From the NCBI RefSeq assembly GCF_012933545.1, contig NZ_JAADJU010000003.1:310001-374000 (forward strand): a DNA stretch of 64,000 bases, written 5' to 3'. The translations under genes and the position numbers were made by a program. Under the pieces are notes generated by a model, which was given only the letters and a program-made list of their open reading frames with translations, ran no database searches and was not told the DNA's origin. This document shows positions 10,337-19,434 of this stretch, in pieces; position 1 is the stretch's first letter; every line of letters starts with the position of its first letter. This DNA comes from Rouxiella aceris (lineage in GTDB: Bacteria; Pseudomonadota; Gammaproteobacteria; Enterobacterales; Enterobacteriaceae).

Positions 10337-10351
10337 TGGAGTAAAATTACA
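10337..10351 (+). promoter_or_regulatory. HexR-like box upstream of pykA (distal)
   Basis: TGGAGTAAAATTACA shares the TAAAATTACA half and 14 of 15 positions of the recalled HexR consensus. It lies between pykA and hexR, so two boxes may act on pykA. Confidence 0.55.
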
Positions 10352-10431
10352 CCCGCTGCGCAATGGTTGATTCCTTTTTTAACAACACTGTAACAAACGT
10401 GACAGTATAAAACATCCGTTTACTGACGGAT

Positions 10432-11301
10432 TTATTCAAACCGTGAGGGTGTAGAAACCTCTTTATCAAAGCGCGATTCTTTTAACGATTCTTTGACGCG
10501 CTTCAGGTTATCTCTGAATTTTGCCCCGCGGCGTAAAGTAAAACCGGTGGCCAGCACATCAATCAGCGTCAGTTGTGCCAGGCGGGAGATCATCGGCATA
10601 TAGACATCGGTATCTTCCGGAACATCCAGCAGCAACGACAGGCTTGCTTCCTGATCCAGCGGGCTATTGTGCGAGGTGATGGCAATAACGGTGGCATCGT
10701 TTTCACGGGCAAGGTGAGCAAGCTCAACCAGGCTTTTTGTGCGGCCGGTGTGCGAAATCAGCACCACGACATCCCCTTCGCCCGAATTCATACAGCTCAT
10801 GCGCTGCATTACGATATCATCAAAGTAGATCACCGGGATGTTGAAGCGGAAGAACTTGTTCATGGCATCATGCGCCACTGCCGCAGAAGCGCCAAGGCCA
10901 AAGAAAGATATTTTCTTGGCCTGCGTCAGCAAATCGACCGCGCGATTTACCGCCGTCATATCCAGGGTGTTTTTGACCTGCTCCAGGCTGGCGAGCACAG
11001 ATTCAAAGATTTTAGTGCTGTAGGCCTCAACGCTGTCAGTTTCTTCGACGTTGCGGTTTACGTACGGCGTTCCATTAGCCAGACTTTGGGCAAGCTGCAA
11101 TTTAAAGTCGGGAAAACCTTTGGTTTCAAGACGGCGGCAAAACCGATTGACCGTAGGTTCACTGACATCGGCCATTTTGGCCAGTGTCGCGATACTTGAA
11201 TGGATGGCAGTCTGCGGTGAAGCAAGGATAACTTCAGCAACCTTTCTTTCCGATCGGCTAAGGATATCCAAAAAGCTGAGAATTTTATCCAGCGTGTTCA
11301 T
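10432..11301 (-). CDS. hexR: DNA-binding transcriptional regulator HexR
   Basis: 289 residues if started at ATG 11301 (MNTLDKILSFLD), which matches the E. coli N-terminus; the upstream in-frame ATG at 11334 adds 11 residues not seen in the family. HexR is an RpiR-family regulator of central sugar metabolism that senses 2-keto-3-deoxy-6-phosphogluconate. It has an N-terminal HTH (VSEPTVNRFCRRLETKGFPDFK) and a C-terminal SIS sugar-phosphate domain (FFGLGASAAVAHDAMNK, LISHTGRTKSLVELA). It is divergent from zwf, with HexR-like boxes between them and upstream of pykA. Confidence 0.96.
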   Translation of the reverse strand: MNTLDKILSFLDILSRSERKVAEVILASPQTAIHSSIATLAKMADVSEPTVNRFCRRLETKGFPDFKLQLAQSLANGTPYVNRNVEETDSVEAYSTKIFESVLASLEQVKNTLDMTAVNRAVDLLTQAKKISFFGLGASAAVAHDAMNKFFRFNIPVIYFDDIVMQRMSCMNSGEGDVVVLISHTGRTKSLVELAHLARENDATVIAITSHNSPLDQEASLSLLLDVPEDTDVYMPMISRLAQLTLIDVLATGFTLRRGAKFRDNLKRVKESLKESRFDKEVSTPSRFE

Positions 11302-11477
11302 GGGTGACCACTCAATAGGTTTCATCGATTTCAACGAAAAGGAGAAATCATGTCAGTTTGATGAAAATATACTACGACTCTGAACCAGGTGGCAGCGGCA
11401 ATATGACCAAATTCAGGCTTTTTTAATCAGAGTATGAGCCAGATCTAAGTTTCAGTATGGTAATTAAGGTACATATT

Positions 11478-11492
11478 CGTTATAAAATTACA
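11478..11492 (+). promoter_or_regulatory. HexR-like box in the hexR-zwf region (hexR side)
   Basis: CGTTATAAAATTACA retains the TAAAATTACA half and about 12 of 15 consensus positions. It is positioned nearer hexR than the second box. Confidence 0.4.
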
Positions 11493-11629
11493 TCCCGGGT
11501 CGATGACAAGTCGTCCTGGTTGGCAAATATGACAAAATATGTGGTTTTTATTCATATATTAATGGCATAGATCTTGGTTTACTGACTCCGCCTGTTCAGA
11601 GTACATTGTTGCTGAAACGCGAAAATTGT

Positions 11630-11644
11630 TGAAATAAAATTACA
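11630..11644 (+). promoter_or_regulatory. HexR-like box upstream of zwf
   Basis: TGAAATAAAATTACA matches 14 of 15 positions of the recalled HexR consensus and lies about 135 bp before the zwf start, consistent with HexR repression of zwf. Confidence 0.65.
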
Positions 11645-11778
11645 ATCTGTACCTAACGTCATAAAACCGTGGCGCGGCAGACCCGAGAAACATGCGGGGC
11701 ACCTTGCGCTGAGCGACTATTGCTCACGCCGAGGCGGTTTTCATAACAACAGGTATATCCTGCTCTAAGGAGAAGAAC

Positions 11779-13254
11779 ATGGCGGTAAACCAACCAGCCC
11801 AGGCGTGTGACCTGGTAATTTTCGGTGCTAAAGGCGACCTTGCACGCCGCAAGCTGTTACCTTCCCTGTATCAGCTGGAAAAAGCTGGGCATATTCACGA
11901 CGACACCAAGATCATTGGCGTTGGCCGCGCGGAATGGGATAAAGCGGCTTATACCGACGTGGTAAAAGAAGCGCTGACCACCTTTATGAAAGAGAAGCTG
12001 GATCCTGAACTGTGGGACAAGCTCAGCGCTCGCCTGGAATTTTGTAATCTTGATGTTAATGATATCAAGCATTTCAGCCGTTTAGGCAAAATGCTGGATG
12101 TGAAAAATCGCACCACCATCAACTACTTCGCCATGCCGCCGAGCACTTTTGCTGCTATCTGTAAAGGTCTGGGCGAAGCGGGGCTGAATAAAGAGCCCGC
12201 TCGCGTTGTGATGGAAAAACCATTGGGTACCGATCTGGCTTCTTCCCGTGAAATCAACGACGGCGTCGCCGAGTATTTCAACGAAAGCCAGGTCTACCGC
12301 ATTGACCACTATCTGGGTAAAGAGACAGTTCTTAATCTTTTGGCCCTGCGCTTTGCCAACAACCTGTTCGCTTCCAACTGGGATAATCGCACTATCGATC
12401 ATGTGCAGATCACGGTGGCAGAAGAAGTGGGCATTGAGGGTCGTTGGGGCTATTTCGATAAAGCCGGTCAGATGCGTGACATGATCCAGAACCATCTGCT
12501 GCAAATTCTGACCATGATTGCCATGTCGCCTCCTGCGGATTTGAGTACCGACCGCATTCGTGACGAAAAAGTCAAAGTATTGCGTTCACTGCGTCGTATC
12601 GATCAGACCAACGTCCGTGAAACTACGGTGCGCGGTCAGTACACTGCCGGGTTTGTCCAGGGCAAGAAGGTACCGGGTTATCTCGAAGAAGAAGGCGCCA
12701 ACAAAAGCAGCAATACCGAAACTTTTGTCTCTATTCGCGTTGATATCGATAACTGGCAGTGGGCCGGGGTACCGTTCTATCTGCGTACCGGCAAGCGTCT
12801 GCCAACCAAATGTTCAGAAGTGGTGGTCTACTTCAAGAGCCCGGCGCTTAATCTGTTCCGCGACTCTTACCAACAGTTGCCGCAGAACAAACTGACCATT
12901 CGTTTACAGCCGGATGAAGGTATCGAAATCCAGGTGCTGAACAAAGTGCCAGGGCTGGAGCATAAACACCGTCTGCAAACCACCAAACTGGACCTGAGTT
13001 TCTCCGAGACCTTTAACGAGGAACATATTGCCGATGCCTATGAGCGTCTGCTGCTGGAAACCATGCGCGGTATTCAGGCGCTGTTTGTCCGCCGCGACGA
13101 AGTCGAAGAAGCGTGGAAATGGGTTGATGGCATTATGGATGCCTGGTCAGCAGAAAACGAAGCGCCTAAGCCTTATCAGTCGGGTACCTGGGGACCTGTT
13201 GCTTCTGTGGCGATGATCACTCGTGATGGCCGTTCATGGAATGAGTTCGGTTAA
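11779..13254 (+). CDS. zwf: Glucose-6-phosphate dehydrogenase (Zwf)
   Basis: 491 residues, full family length. It oxidises glucose-6-phosphate to 6-phosphogluconolactone with reduction of NADP+, the entry to the pentose-phosphate and Entner-Doudoroff routes. The N-terminal dinucleotide motif ([16 protein letters not shown]) and the active-site RIDHYLGKE are intact. AAGGAG lies 8 bases before ATG 11779. pgl follows after 42 bp and eda after a further 168 bp, forming a zwf-pgl-eda cluster. Confidence 0.97.
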   Translation: MAVNQPAQACDLVIFGAKGDLARRKLLPSLYQLEKAGHIHDDTKIIGVGRAEWDKAAYTDVVKEALTTFMKEKLDPELWDKLSARLEFCNLDVNDIKHFSRLGKMLDVKNRTTINYFAMPPSTFAAICKGLGEAGLNKEPARVVMEKPLGTDLASSREINDGVAEYFNESQVYRIDHYLGKETVLNLLALRFANNLFASNWDNRTIDHVQITVAEEVGIEGRWGYFDKAGQMRDMIQNHLLQILTMIAMSPPADLSTDRIRDEKVKVLRSLRRIDQTNVRETTVRGQYTAGFVQGKKVPGYLEEEGANKSSNTETFVSIRVDIDNWQWAGVPFYLRTGKRLPTKCSEVVVYFKSPALNLFRDSYQQLPQNKLTIRLQPDEGIEIQVLNKVPGLEHKHRLQTTKLDLSFSETFNEEHIADAYERLLLETMRGIQALFVRRDEVEEAWKWVDGIMDAWSAENEAPKPYQSGTWGPVASVAMITRDGRSWNEFG

Positions 13255-13296
13255 GCCAGAGTCGACTCACTGACAGTCAGTATCAAGGGGCAACAG

Positions 13297-13992
13297 ATGG
13301 CTAATTTCGTCGAGTTTTCCGGTACGGCGGTGTTGAATCAAAACCTGGCTGGCAAAATTGCCGATGCCCTGCGCGAGGCGATCACGCTGCGCGGGCAGGC
13401 CAGCCTGATTGTTTCCGGCGGGCGAACGCCGCTTGAATTGTTCAGATACCTGGCGCGTCAGCAGTTGGACTGGCGTTGCGTGATGATCACCTTGAGCGAT
13501 GAGCGTTGGGTGGCGAGCGACAACGGCTCCAGTAACGAAAAAATGGTGCGTAATAGCCTGTTGCAAGGCGAGGTGGCGAAAGCCACCTTTATTGCCCTCA
13601 AAAACCCCGCTGGCTCTGCCAGCGCGGGGCAGGCGGCTATCGAACAGGCATTATCCACCTTACCCTTGCCGGCAGATGTCACCTTGCTGGGCATGGGCGA
13701 TGACGGGCATATTGCCTCACTGTTTCCTGGCAGTGCCAATCTGGCGCTGGCGCTGGATCTGCACTCGGGCAAGCGTTGTATGGCCATTACGCCATTAACG
13801 GCACCCCTGGAGCGCATCACCCTGACGCTGCCAGTGTTGTTAAACAGTCAGCGCATTTATTTATTGCTGGCCGGTGAAAGCAAGCGCGAAGTGTACGATC
13901 GCGCAGTAAAAGGCACTGACCAGAATGAGATGCCCGTCAGGGCAATACTGAATCAGCAGCAGACGCCGGTCGAGGTTTACTGGACCGCTTAA
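13297..13992 (+). CDS. pgl: 6-phosphogluconolactonase, DevB type
   Basis: 231 residues. It hydrolyses the lactone made by Zwf to 6-phosphogluconate. The NagB-like fold motifs are visible: VSGGRTPLELFRYL, TLSDERWVASDNGSSNEKMVR and LLGMGDDGHIASLFPG. This is the DevB/SOL family, not the beta-propeller lactonase (YbhE) that E. coli uses. It sits 42 bp after zwf with a weak GGGG before ATG 13297, so co-transcription is likely. Confidence 0.95.
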   Translation: MANFVEFSGTAVLNQNLAGKIADALREAITLRGQASLIVSGGRTPLELFRYLARQQLDWRCVMITLSDERWVASDNGSSNEKMVRNSLLQGEVAKATFIALKNPAGSASAGQAAIEQALSTLPLPADVTLLGMGDDGHIASLFPGSANLALALDLHSGKRCMAITPLTAPLERITLTLPVLLNSQRIYLLLAGESKREVYDRAVKGTDQNEMPVRAILNQQQTPVEVYWTA

Positions 13993-14160
13993 CCGCTGAA
14001 AATAGTCATCTGTTGCTGGTCAACGGATGGCGGGGATAGACCGGCCAGTCAGGCTAAAGGGTATGATCGGTAAACGTCGAGCTGAGCGAGCTTTCAGGCC
14101 CAATGGCAGGAGTGCGCCATTAATCACAATCAATGCCTGCGGGCATGAATGGAGACAAAG

Positions 14161-14802
14161 ATGAACAACTGGAAAACAAGCGCAGAACAGATACTGACCT
14201 CAGGTCCGGTCGTTCCAGTGATTGTTATTAACAAACTGGAACACGCTGTACCTTTGGCCAAAGCGCTGGTTGCCGGGGGCGTTCGCGTGCTCGAAGTGAC
14301 ACTGCGTACCGCCTGTGCGTTAGAGGCAATCAGAGCCATTGCCAAAGAAGTACCAGAAGCCATTATTGGTGCCGGTACTGTGCTTAACCCGGAACAGTTG
14401 CAGCAGGTTACGGAAGCTGGTGCTCAATTCGCCATCAGCCCGGGTCTGACCGACGCGCTGTTGGCCGCGGCCAATGCCGGGACTATCCCGTTGATCCCGG
14501 GTATCAGCACCGTATCTGAACTGATGCAAGGCCTGGCTGCCGGCCTGCGTGAATTCAAATTCTTCCCGGCTGAAGCCAACGGTGGCGTTAAAGCGTTACA
14601 AGCCATCGCCGGACCTTTCTCTCAGGTTCGTTTCTGCCCTACCGGTGGGATTACCCCGGCCAATTACCGTGATTATCTGGCGCTGAAAAGCGTGCTTTGT
14701 ATTGGTGGTTCCTGGTTGGTTCCGGCAGATGCCTTGGAAAAAGGTGATTACCAGCGTATTACCGATCTGGCCCGCGAAGCGGTTGCCGGTGCCAAAGCCT
14801 GA
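14161..14802 (+). CDS. eda: KHG/KDPG aldolase (Eda)
   Basis: 213 residues from ATG 14161 ([12 protein letters not shown]), preceded by GGAG at 7 bases and matching the E. coli start; an ATG four codons upstream overlaps that site. It cleaves 2-keto-3-deoxy-6-phosphogluconate to pyruvate and glyceraldehyde-3-phosphate. The Schiff-base lysine is in [12 protein letters not shown]; the substrate-binding Arg/Thr region ([18 protein letters not shown]) is intact. edd (phosphogluconate dehydratase), present between zwf and eda in E. coli, is not here, so KDPG must come from an edd elsewhere or from hexuronate degradation. Confidence 0.97.
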   Translation: MNNWKTSAEQILTSGPVVPVIVINKLEHAVPLAKALVAGGVRVLEVTLRTACALEAIRAIAKEVPEAIIGAGTVLNPEQLQQVTEAGAQFAISPGLTDALLAAANAGTIPLIPGISTVSELMQGLAAGLREFKFFPAEANGGVKALQAIAGPFSQVRFCPTGGITPANYRDYLALKSVLCIGGSWLVPADALEKGDYQRITDLAREAVAGAKA

Positions 14803-14818
14803 TTGATGGCCTAAGCAA

Positions 14819-14855
14819 TAAAGCCTCCCCGGCAATGGTGGAGGCTTTTTTTTTT
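14819..14855 (+). terminator. Rho-independent terminator after eda
   Basis: AAGCCTCC...GGAGGCTT stem followed by a run of ten T residues, immediately after the eda stop. It closes the zwf-pgl-eda unit. Confidence 0.9.
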
Positions 14856-14894
14856 GCGCTGAAAACCGCGCCGTTGGTCTGTTATTGCCAGATA

Positions 14895-15239
14895 CTACAG
14901 CGCGGCAATAATCTTAATTTCAATTTTATAGCGCGGATTCATCAGCTTGGCTTGCACCGTACAGCGCACTGGTGCATTACCCGGTGATACCCAGGCATCC
15001 CAGGCTTCGTTCATCGCCTGGAAATCGTTGCCATCAACCAGAAACAGGGTTGCGTCGAGGATTTTGCTTTTATGCGATCCTACTTCTTCCAGGGCGGCGT
15101 CGATGATCGCCAGCGTTTCAGTGGTTTGATCTTTGGCATTGGCGTCGAGGTTTTCCGGGACGCTGGTGTAATACACCGTGCCGTTATGGATCACGATATC
15201 TGACATACGTGGCTCGGGTCTGATACGTTGAATGGTCAT
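14895..15239 (-). CDS. yoaB: RidA/YjgF-family protein YoaB
   Basis: 114 residues, closest to E. coli YoaB. RidA-family proteins are trimeric and many hydrolyse reactive enamine/imine intermediates; the YoaB subgroup is poorly characterised. The conserved arginine is in the APVRCTVQAKL segment, and YTGVP-like YYTSVPENLDA and LDATLFLVDGNDF are present. It is divergent from yoaA across 173 bp, as in E. coli. Confidence 0.92.
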   Translation of the reverse strand: MTIQRIRPEPRMSDIVIHNGTVYYTSVPENLDANAKDQTTETLAIIDAALEEVGSHKSKILDATLFLVDGNDFQAMNEAWDAWVSPGNAPVRCTVQAKLMNPRYKIEIKIIAAL

Positions 15240-15412
15240 AAAATATGCTCCTGAAGGTCGCTGACGAATGATGGCGCACAGGGTAGCATATTGCCAGCGG
15301 GCAAGGGAGCGAGCCGGTTGAACGCCTGGGACTCACCCTGATCAGAAAGATGGTGGTAGCGGAGGGCAAGGATTGGCATAATCAGCGCTAATTCTTATAT
15401 TTTGGGCATAGT

Positions 15413-17329
15413 GTGATAGACGATTTCGCAACAGACGGCGCACTGGCGCAAAAAATTGAGGGTTTCAAACCCCGTGAACCCCAGCGTCTGATGGCGAATG
15501 CCGTTGCTCTGGCGATCAGCAATAAGCAGGGATTGGTGGTTGAGGCCGGTACGGGAACCGGTAAAACTTATGCCTATCTGGCTCCGGCTCTGCGCTCGGG
15601 GAAAAAGGTGATTATTTCCACCGGCTCCAAGGCATTGCAGGACCAGTTGTATGCCCGCGATCTGCCCAAAGTGGCCAGCGCATTGAAATTCAAGGGCAAG
15701 CTGGCGTTGTTGAAAGGGCGCTCCAACTATCTTTGTCTGGAACGTCTTGACCAGCAGTCGTTAGCCGGTGGTGAACTGGCCAGCCAGTCGCTCAGCGATT
15801 TGGCGCACTTGCGTCACTGGGCCTCAATAACCGACGAAGGGGATATCAGTACCTGCACGGTAGTGGCCGAAGACAGCTACGTCTGGCCGCTGGTTACCAG
15901 TACCAATGATAATTGCCTTGGCAGCGATTGCCCGCTGTACAAAGAGTGCTTTGTGGTCAAGGCGCGGCGCAAAGCGATGGATGCCGACGTAGTGGTGGTC
16001 AATCATCATCTGTTTATGGCCGATATGGTGGTAAAAGAGAGTGGTTTTGGCGAGTTGATCCCCACCGCCGAGGTGATGATTTTTGATGAAGCCCATCAAA
16101 TTCCCGATATTGCCAGCCAGTATTTCGGCCAGCAACTCTCCAGCAGACAACTGCTCGATCTGGCAAAAGATATCACTATTGCCTACCGCACCGAAGTGCG
16201 CGACTCCGCCCAGTTGCAAAAAAGCGCCGACCGCCTGAGTCAGAGCGCGCAGGATTTCCGTCTGGCGCTGGGCGAGCCGGGCTTTCGCGGTAATCTGCGT
16301 GATGTGCTGGTGGATAACAGCATCCAGCGCGCGCTGGTGCTGCTCGATGATGCCCTGGAACTGTGTTACGACGTGATGAAGCTTTCGCTGGGGCGCTCGG
16401 CGTTGCTGGATGCGGCATTTGAACGCGCTACGCTGTATCGCAACCGTCTGAAGCGTCTTAAGGACGTCAATATTGCCGGTTACAGCTACTGGTATGAATG
16501 CAACGCCCGCCATTTCTTGCTGGCGCTGACGCCGCTGTCAGTCACCGATAAATTTCGTGAGTTGATGGCCGATAAGCCAGGGGCATGGATTTTTACCTCC
16601 GCTACGCTGTCGGTCAACGACAAACTCGAACATTTCACCCTGCGTCTTGGACTGGACCAGGCGGAAACCTTGCTGCTGGCCAGTCCGTTCGATTATGCCC
16701 ATCAGGCGTTGTTATGCGTGCCGCGCTACCTGCCTTCCCCCAATGAGCGCGGCGGTTCGCGTCAACTGGCGCGTATGCTGCGGCCGCTGATCGAAGCCAA
16801 CAAAGGCCGCTGCTTCTTTCTTTGTACCTCCCATCAGATGATGCGTGAACTGGCCGAAGAGTTTCGCGCCAGCCTGACGCTGCCGGTACTGCTGCAGGGG
16901 GAAACCAGCAAAGGTCAGCTATTGGCACAGTTTGTCGAAGCGGGCAATGCCTTGCTGGTGGCAACCAGCAGCTTTTGGGAGGGGGTGGATGTGCGCGGCC
17001 AGACGCTCTCCTGCGTAATTATCGATAAACTGCCCTTTACCTCGCCGGACGATCCGCTGCTTAAAGCGCGCATTGAGGATTGTCGCCTGCGTGGCGGCGA
17101 TCCCTTTAACGAGGTACAACTGCCGGATGCAGTGATCACCCTTAAACAAGGGGTGGGGCGGTTGATCCGTGATACCGATGATCGCGGTGTGATGGTGATT
17201 TGTGATAATCGCCTGGTGATGCGCCCTTATGGCGAGGTGTTCTTGAACAGTCTACCGCCGACGCCGCGGACCCGCTCGCTGCAACAGGCGATCGATTTTC
17301 TGCAAAGCTCTCCGCCCGACCCGGAGTAG
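15413..17329 (+). CDS. yoaA: XPD-like ATP-dependent DNA helicase YoaA
   Basis: 638 residues from GTG 15413 ([13 protein letters not shown]), aligned with the E. coli N-terminus. YoaA is an iron-sulphur superfamily-2 helicase related to DinG/XPD that works with DNA polymerase III chi in damage tolerance. Walker [10 protein letters not shown] lies near residue 46; the four Fe-S cysteines are in YLCLERL and [14 protein letters not shown]; the DEAH box is IFDEAHQ; motif VI is [13 protein letters not shown]. tsaB follows after about 160 bp. Confidence 0.95.
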   Translation: MIDDFATDGALAQKIEGFKPREPQRLMANAVALAISNKQGLVVEAGTGTGKTYAYLAPALRSGKKVIISTGSKALQDQLYARDLPKVASALKFKGKLALLKGRSNYLCLERLDQQSLAGGELASQSLSDLAHLRHWASITDEGDISTCTVVAEDSYVWPLVTSTNDNCLGSDCPLYKECFVVKARRKAMDADVVVVNHHLFMADMVVKESGFGELIPTAEVMIFDEAHQIPDIASQYFGQQLSSRQLLDLAKDITIAYRTEVRDSAQLQKSADRLSQSAQDFRLALGEPGFRGNLRDVLVDNSIQRALVLLDDALELCYDVMKLSLGRSALLDAAFERATLYRNRLKRLKDVNIAGYSYWYECNARHFLLALTPLSVTDKFRELMADKPGAWIFTSATLSVNDKLEHFTLRLGLDQAETLLLASPFDYAHQALLCVPRYLPSPNERGGSRQLARMLRPLIEANKGRCFFLCTSHQMMRELAEEFRASLTLPVLLQGETSKGQLLAQFVEAGNALLVATSSFWEGVDVRGQTLSCVIIDKLPFTSPDDPLLKARIEDCRLRGGDPFNEVQLPDAVITLKQGVGRLIRDTDDRGVMVICDNRLVMRPYGEVFLNSLPPTPRTRSLQQAIDFLQSSPPDPE

Positions 17330-17486
17330 CTCGCCAGACAATCCGCGCCCGGCCAGCGGAAAGATCGGCTGCGGGCGCTGCTTTTTGCAGGGAAAGCGAC
17401 GTGGGCTGTGCTATGATCGGCAAATACCCGCTAAAATCTTTTGGGTATCAACATGGTCCCTATTTTTATCCCGCCTGAGGTTTGGC

Positions 17487-18203
17487 ATGTCCACGCGAAT
17501 TTTGGCAATTGATACGGCAACCGAAGCCTGTTCAGTTGCGTTGTATACCCGGTCTTCGTCTAGCGACAATGGCGAAACGCTGGCTTATTTTGAACTCTGC
17601 GCCCGTGAGCACACGCAACGTATCCTTCCTATGGTTCAGCAGATCCTGGCACAAGCGGGATTGACCCTCAATCAGCTTGATGCGCTGGCTTTTGGCCGTG
17701 GTCCGGGAAGTTTTACCGGAGTGCGCATTGGTATTGGTATGGCCCAAGGCCTGGCCTTCGGTGCCGATTTGCCGCTACTGCCTATTTCCACGCTCCAGAC
17801 TATGGCCCAGGGCGCTTACCGGCAAACCGGTGCACAGCGCGTTCTGGCTGCCATTGATGCGCGTATGGGGGAAGTCTATTGGGGCGAATATACCCGCGAT
17901 ACCCAGGGCGAGTGGCAGGGTGAAGCTTCGGAAGCGGTGCTTAAGCCGGAGCAACTCATCGAACGCAGTGCGGCACTGAGTGGCCGCTGGGCAACCGTGG
18001 GCACCGGCTGGGTTACCTATCCGCAGTTGCTGGGTTCAACTGCCGTTGAGCTGGTTGATGGCAAAATGCTGCTGCCACAGGCGGAAGATATGCTGCCGCT
18101 GGCCCTTGCCGCCTGGGATCGTGGCGTCAGAGTAAGTGCCGAACAGGCTGAGCCGACTTATTTACGTAATGAGGTCACCTGGAAAAAGCTTCCTGGCCGC
18201 TAA
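17487..18203 (+). CDS. tsaB: tRNA threonylcarbamoyladenosine biosynthesis protein TsaB
   Basis: 238 residues from ATG 17487 ([19 protein letters not shown]); the frame is open further upstream, but that segment is unrelated to the family. TsaB is the non-catalytic ASKHA-fold partner of TsaD/TsaE in t6A37 tRNA modification. The [13 protein letters not shown] motif near residue 70 is diagnostic. It lies between yoaA and the Slp-family lipoprotein gene, as in E. coli (yoaA-tsaB-yeaY-fadD). Confidence 0.95.
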   Translation: MSTRILAIDTATEACSVALYTRSSSSDNGETLAYFELCAREHTQRILPMVQQILAQAGLTLNQLDALAFGRGPGSFTGVRIGIGMAQGLAFGADLPLLPISTLQTMAQGAYRQTGAQRVLAAIDARMGEVYWGEYTRDTQGEWQGEASEAVLKPEQLIERSAALSGRWATVGTGWVTYPQLLGSTAVELVDGKMLLPQAEDMLPLALAAWDRGVRVSAEQAEPTYLRNEVTWKKLPGR

Positions 18204-18262
18204 GCCGGGCACTTGTGCCGGAATATGCTGTCGAAAAAGATAATGTAGCTGGGGGAGTTTCC

Positions 18263-18871
18263 ATGCGTAAGATATTGACGACTAAAAAGAGTCTGGCCTT
18301 TGCTGTTGGCCTGGGGGCGCTGCTGCTGTCTGGCTGCGTGACGGTGCCTGAGTCGATCCGTGGCACCACCGAAACGCCGCAGATGAATCTGGTCGCCGTA
18401 CAGGGCGCACCACAAATTTATGTCGGTCAGGAAGCACGCTTTGGTGGCCGTGTGGTTGCGGTAACCAACGATAAAAATCGTACGCGTCTTGAAATCGCGG
18501 TTGTGCCGCTTGATTCAAGTGCCGCACCTATTCTGGGACAACCTTCTGTAGGCCGCATTGCTGCCTATTACCACGGTTTCCTGGATCCGGTTGATTTTAA
18601 AAACCAGCTGGTTACCGTCGTCGGGCCGATTAGCGGTTCGGAAAACGGCACCATTGGTAACAGCGATTACCGCTATGTGACGGTTAACGTCAACAGCTAC
18701 AAGCGCTGGCGTGAGGTCAAAGAGGTGGTGATGCCACCTCAACCCATGGGACCATGGGGTTGGGGATACGGAGGCCCTTATGATCCACGTTGGGGGCGAG
18801 GGTTTGGCCCGGAGTGGGGCGGCTGGAATGATGCCGGCCCGGCACGGGTCGAGACCGTCGTCACGGAATAG
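18263..18871 (+). CDS. yeaY: Slp-family outer membrane lipoprotein (YeaY-like)
   Basis: 202 residues from ATG 18263, preceded by GGGGGAG. An N-terminal signal with lipobox LLSGC places the lipidated cysteine at residue 25, and the body ([18 protein letters not shown], then [16 protein letters not shown]) matches the Slp/YeaY family of starvation-induced outer membrane lipoproteins. The C-terminus is unusually Gly/Trp/Pro-rich ([17 protein letters not shown]). After the stop, a neighbouring frame continues with a Pro-rich stretch to 18971, hinting at a frameshifted longer tail. Confidence 0.88.
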   Translation: MRKILTTKKSLAFAVGLGALLLSGCVTVPESIRGTTETPQMNLVAVQGAPQIYVGQEARFGGRVVAVTNDKNRTRLEIAVVPLDSSAAPILGQPSVGRIAAYYHGFLDPVDFKNQLVTVVGPISGSENGTIGNSDYRYVTVNVNSYKRWREVKEVVMPPQPMGPWGWGYGGPYDPRWGRGFGPEWGGWNDAGPARVETVVTE

Positions 18872-19110
18872 TCCACCGCCACCGGCTGTGCAGACAGTAC
18901 CAGCGGGCAGGGCACCGGTGTCGCACCCGCCGGATCATCCGCGGCTACCGCCGCCATCGGTAAAAAAATAGTTGTCGCAAGTTATCCTGGCCTCGGATTG
19001 ATGGATATCAATTTGGGGCCTTGTTATTTCTATTGCCGTTAGGTTTAGGTAGGTTGCGGCAATTTATGGGGGCAACGTAACCGAGGATTCAACTGCAAAA
19101 TGTTGTAAGT

Positions 19111-19242
19111 GAGTTTGATGACCAAGTCGTCTTGATGATCGAGATACCCGGGCATAGCACACCCAGGGGCGCTCCGGCGGGCAAGCCCGCTACGACCCCA
19201 ACGGTGCACTCTCCCTAATAACGGACTTTGTCAGCAGTCTGA
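19111..19242 (+). mobile_element. MITE-like element, copy 1
   Basis: About 132 bp, nearly identical to copies at 31191-31322 and (reversed) 33178-33308. The ends form imperfect terminal inverted repeats around TGACAAAGTC (here TGACCAAGTC at the left end and GACTTTGTCA at the right), and an internal GCGGGCAAGCCCGC palindrome is present. There is no coding capacity. Unlike the other copies I see no duplicated hairpin in the flanks (left TTGTAAGT, right AGTAACTC), so it may be older. Confidence 0.8.
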
Positions 19243-19345
19243 AGTAACTCTATTTGGCAGCGTTGTCTGTCTTTTTTACTGGGCCGCTATGGAAAGCGGA
19301 AAAAATTAGTGACCAGCCTCTCAACCTAAGCATTGTTTAAAACTT

Positions 19346-19362
19346 AGCTGGTAAGATGAGTT
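19346..19362 (+). promoter_or_regulatory. FadR-like operator upstream of fadD
   Basis: AGCTGGTAAGATGAGTT matches the FadR operator (AGCTGGTCCGACNTGTT) at the AGCTGGT half and most of the rest, about 75 bp before the fadD start. FadR, encoded at 32392-33111 in this window, represses fadD in E. coli. Confidence 0.7.
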
Positions 19363-19434
19363 AAAATATTGTTAAGCGCAGGGTAAAACTGCGTGATTGA
19401 GTGTGCACTGGATAATGATATCAGGAGTAATACC

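Larger units (their letters stand above)
11302..11778. other. Divergent hexR-zwf regulatory region
   Basis: 477 bp without a gene. It holds two HexR-like boxes (11478-11492 and 11630-11644), several AT-rich promoter-like stretches, and a small hairpin TGAGC/GCTCA near 11710-11726 before zwf. The long leader before zwf (about 130 bp after the second box) leaves room for further regulation, but I recognise no riboswitch or sRNA. Confidence 0.6.
18872..19434. other. yeaY-fadD intergenic region
   Basis: 563 bp without a supported gene. It contains the Pro-rich open frame tail to 18971, a TTGCCG/CGGCAA hairpin around 19033-19062, MITE-like element copy 1 (19111-19242), and a FadR-like operator (19346-19362) before fadD. 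Confidence 0.7.

Noticed and set aside
10573-11199. Plus-strand open frame of 208 codons opposite hexR
   Set aside because: Antisense to a firmly identified gene, His/Arg-rich translation without domain features or ribosome-binding site.
15824-16513. Minus-strand open frame of 229 codons opposite yoaA
   Set aside because: Shadow of the yoaA helicase frame; no start signal and no recognisable family.
19111-19242. ERIC element
   Set aside because: Length is similar (about 130 bp) but the sequence does not match the ERIC consensus core; it is a different palindromic element.
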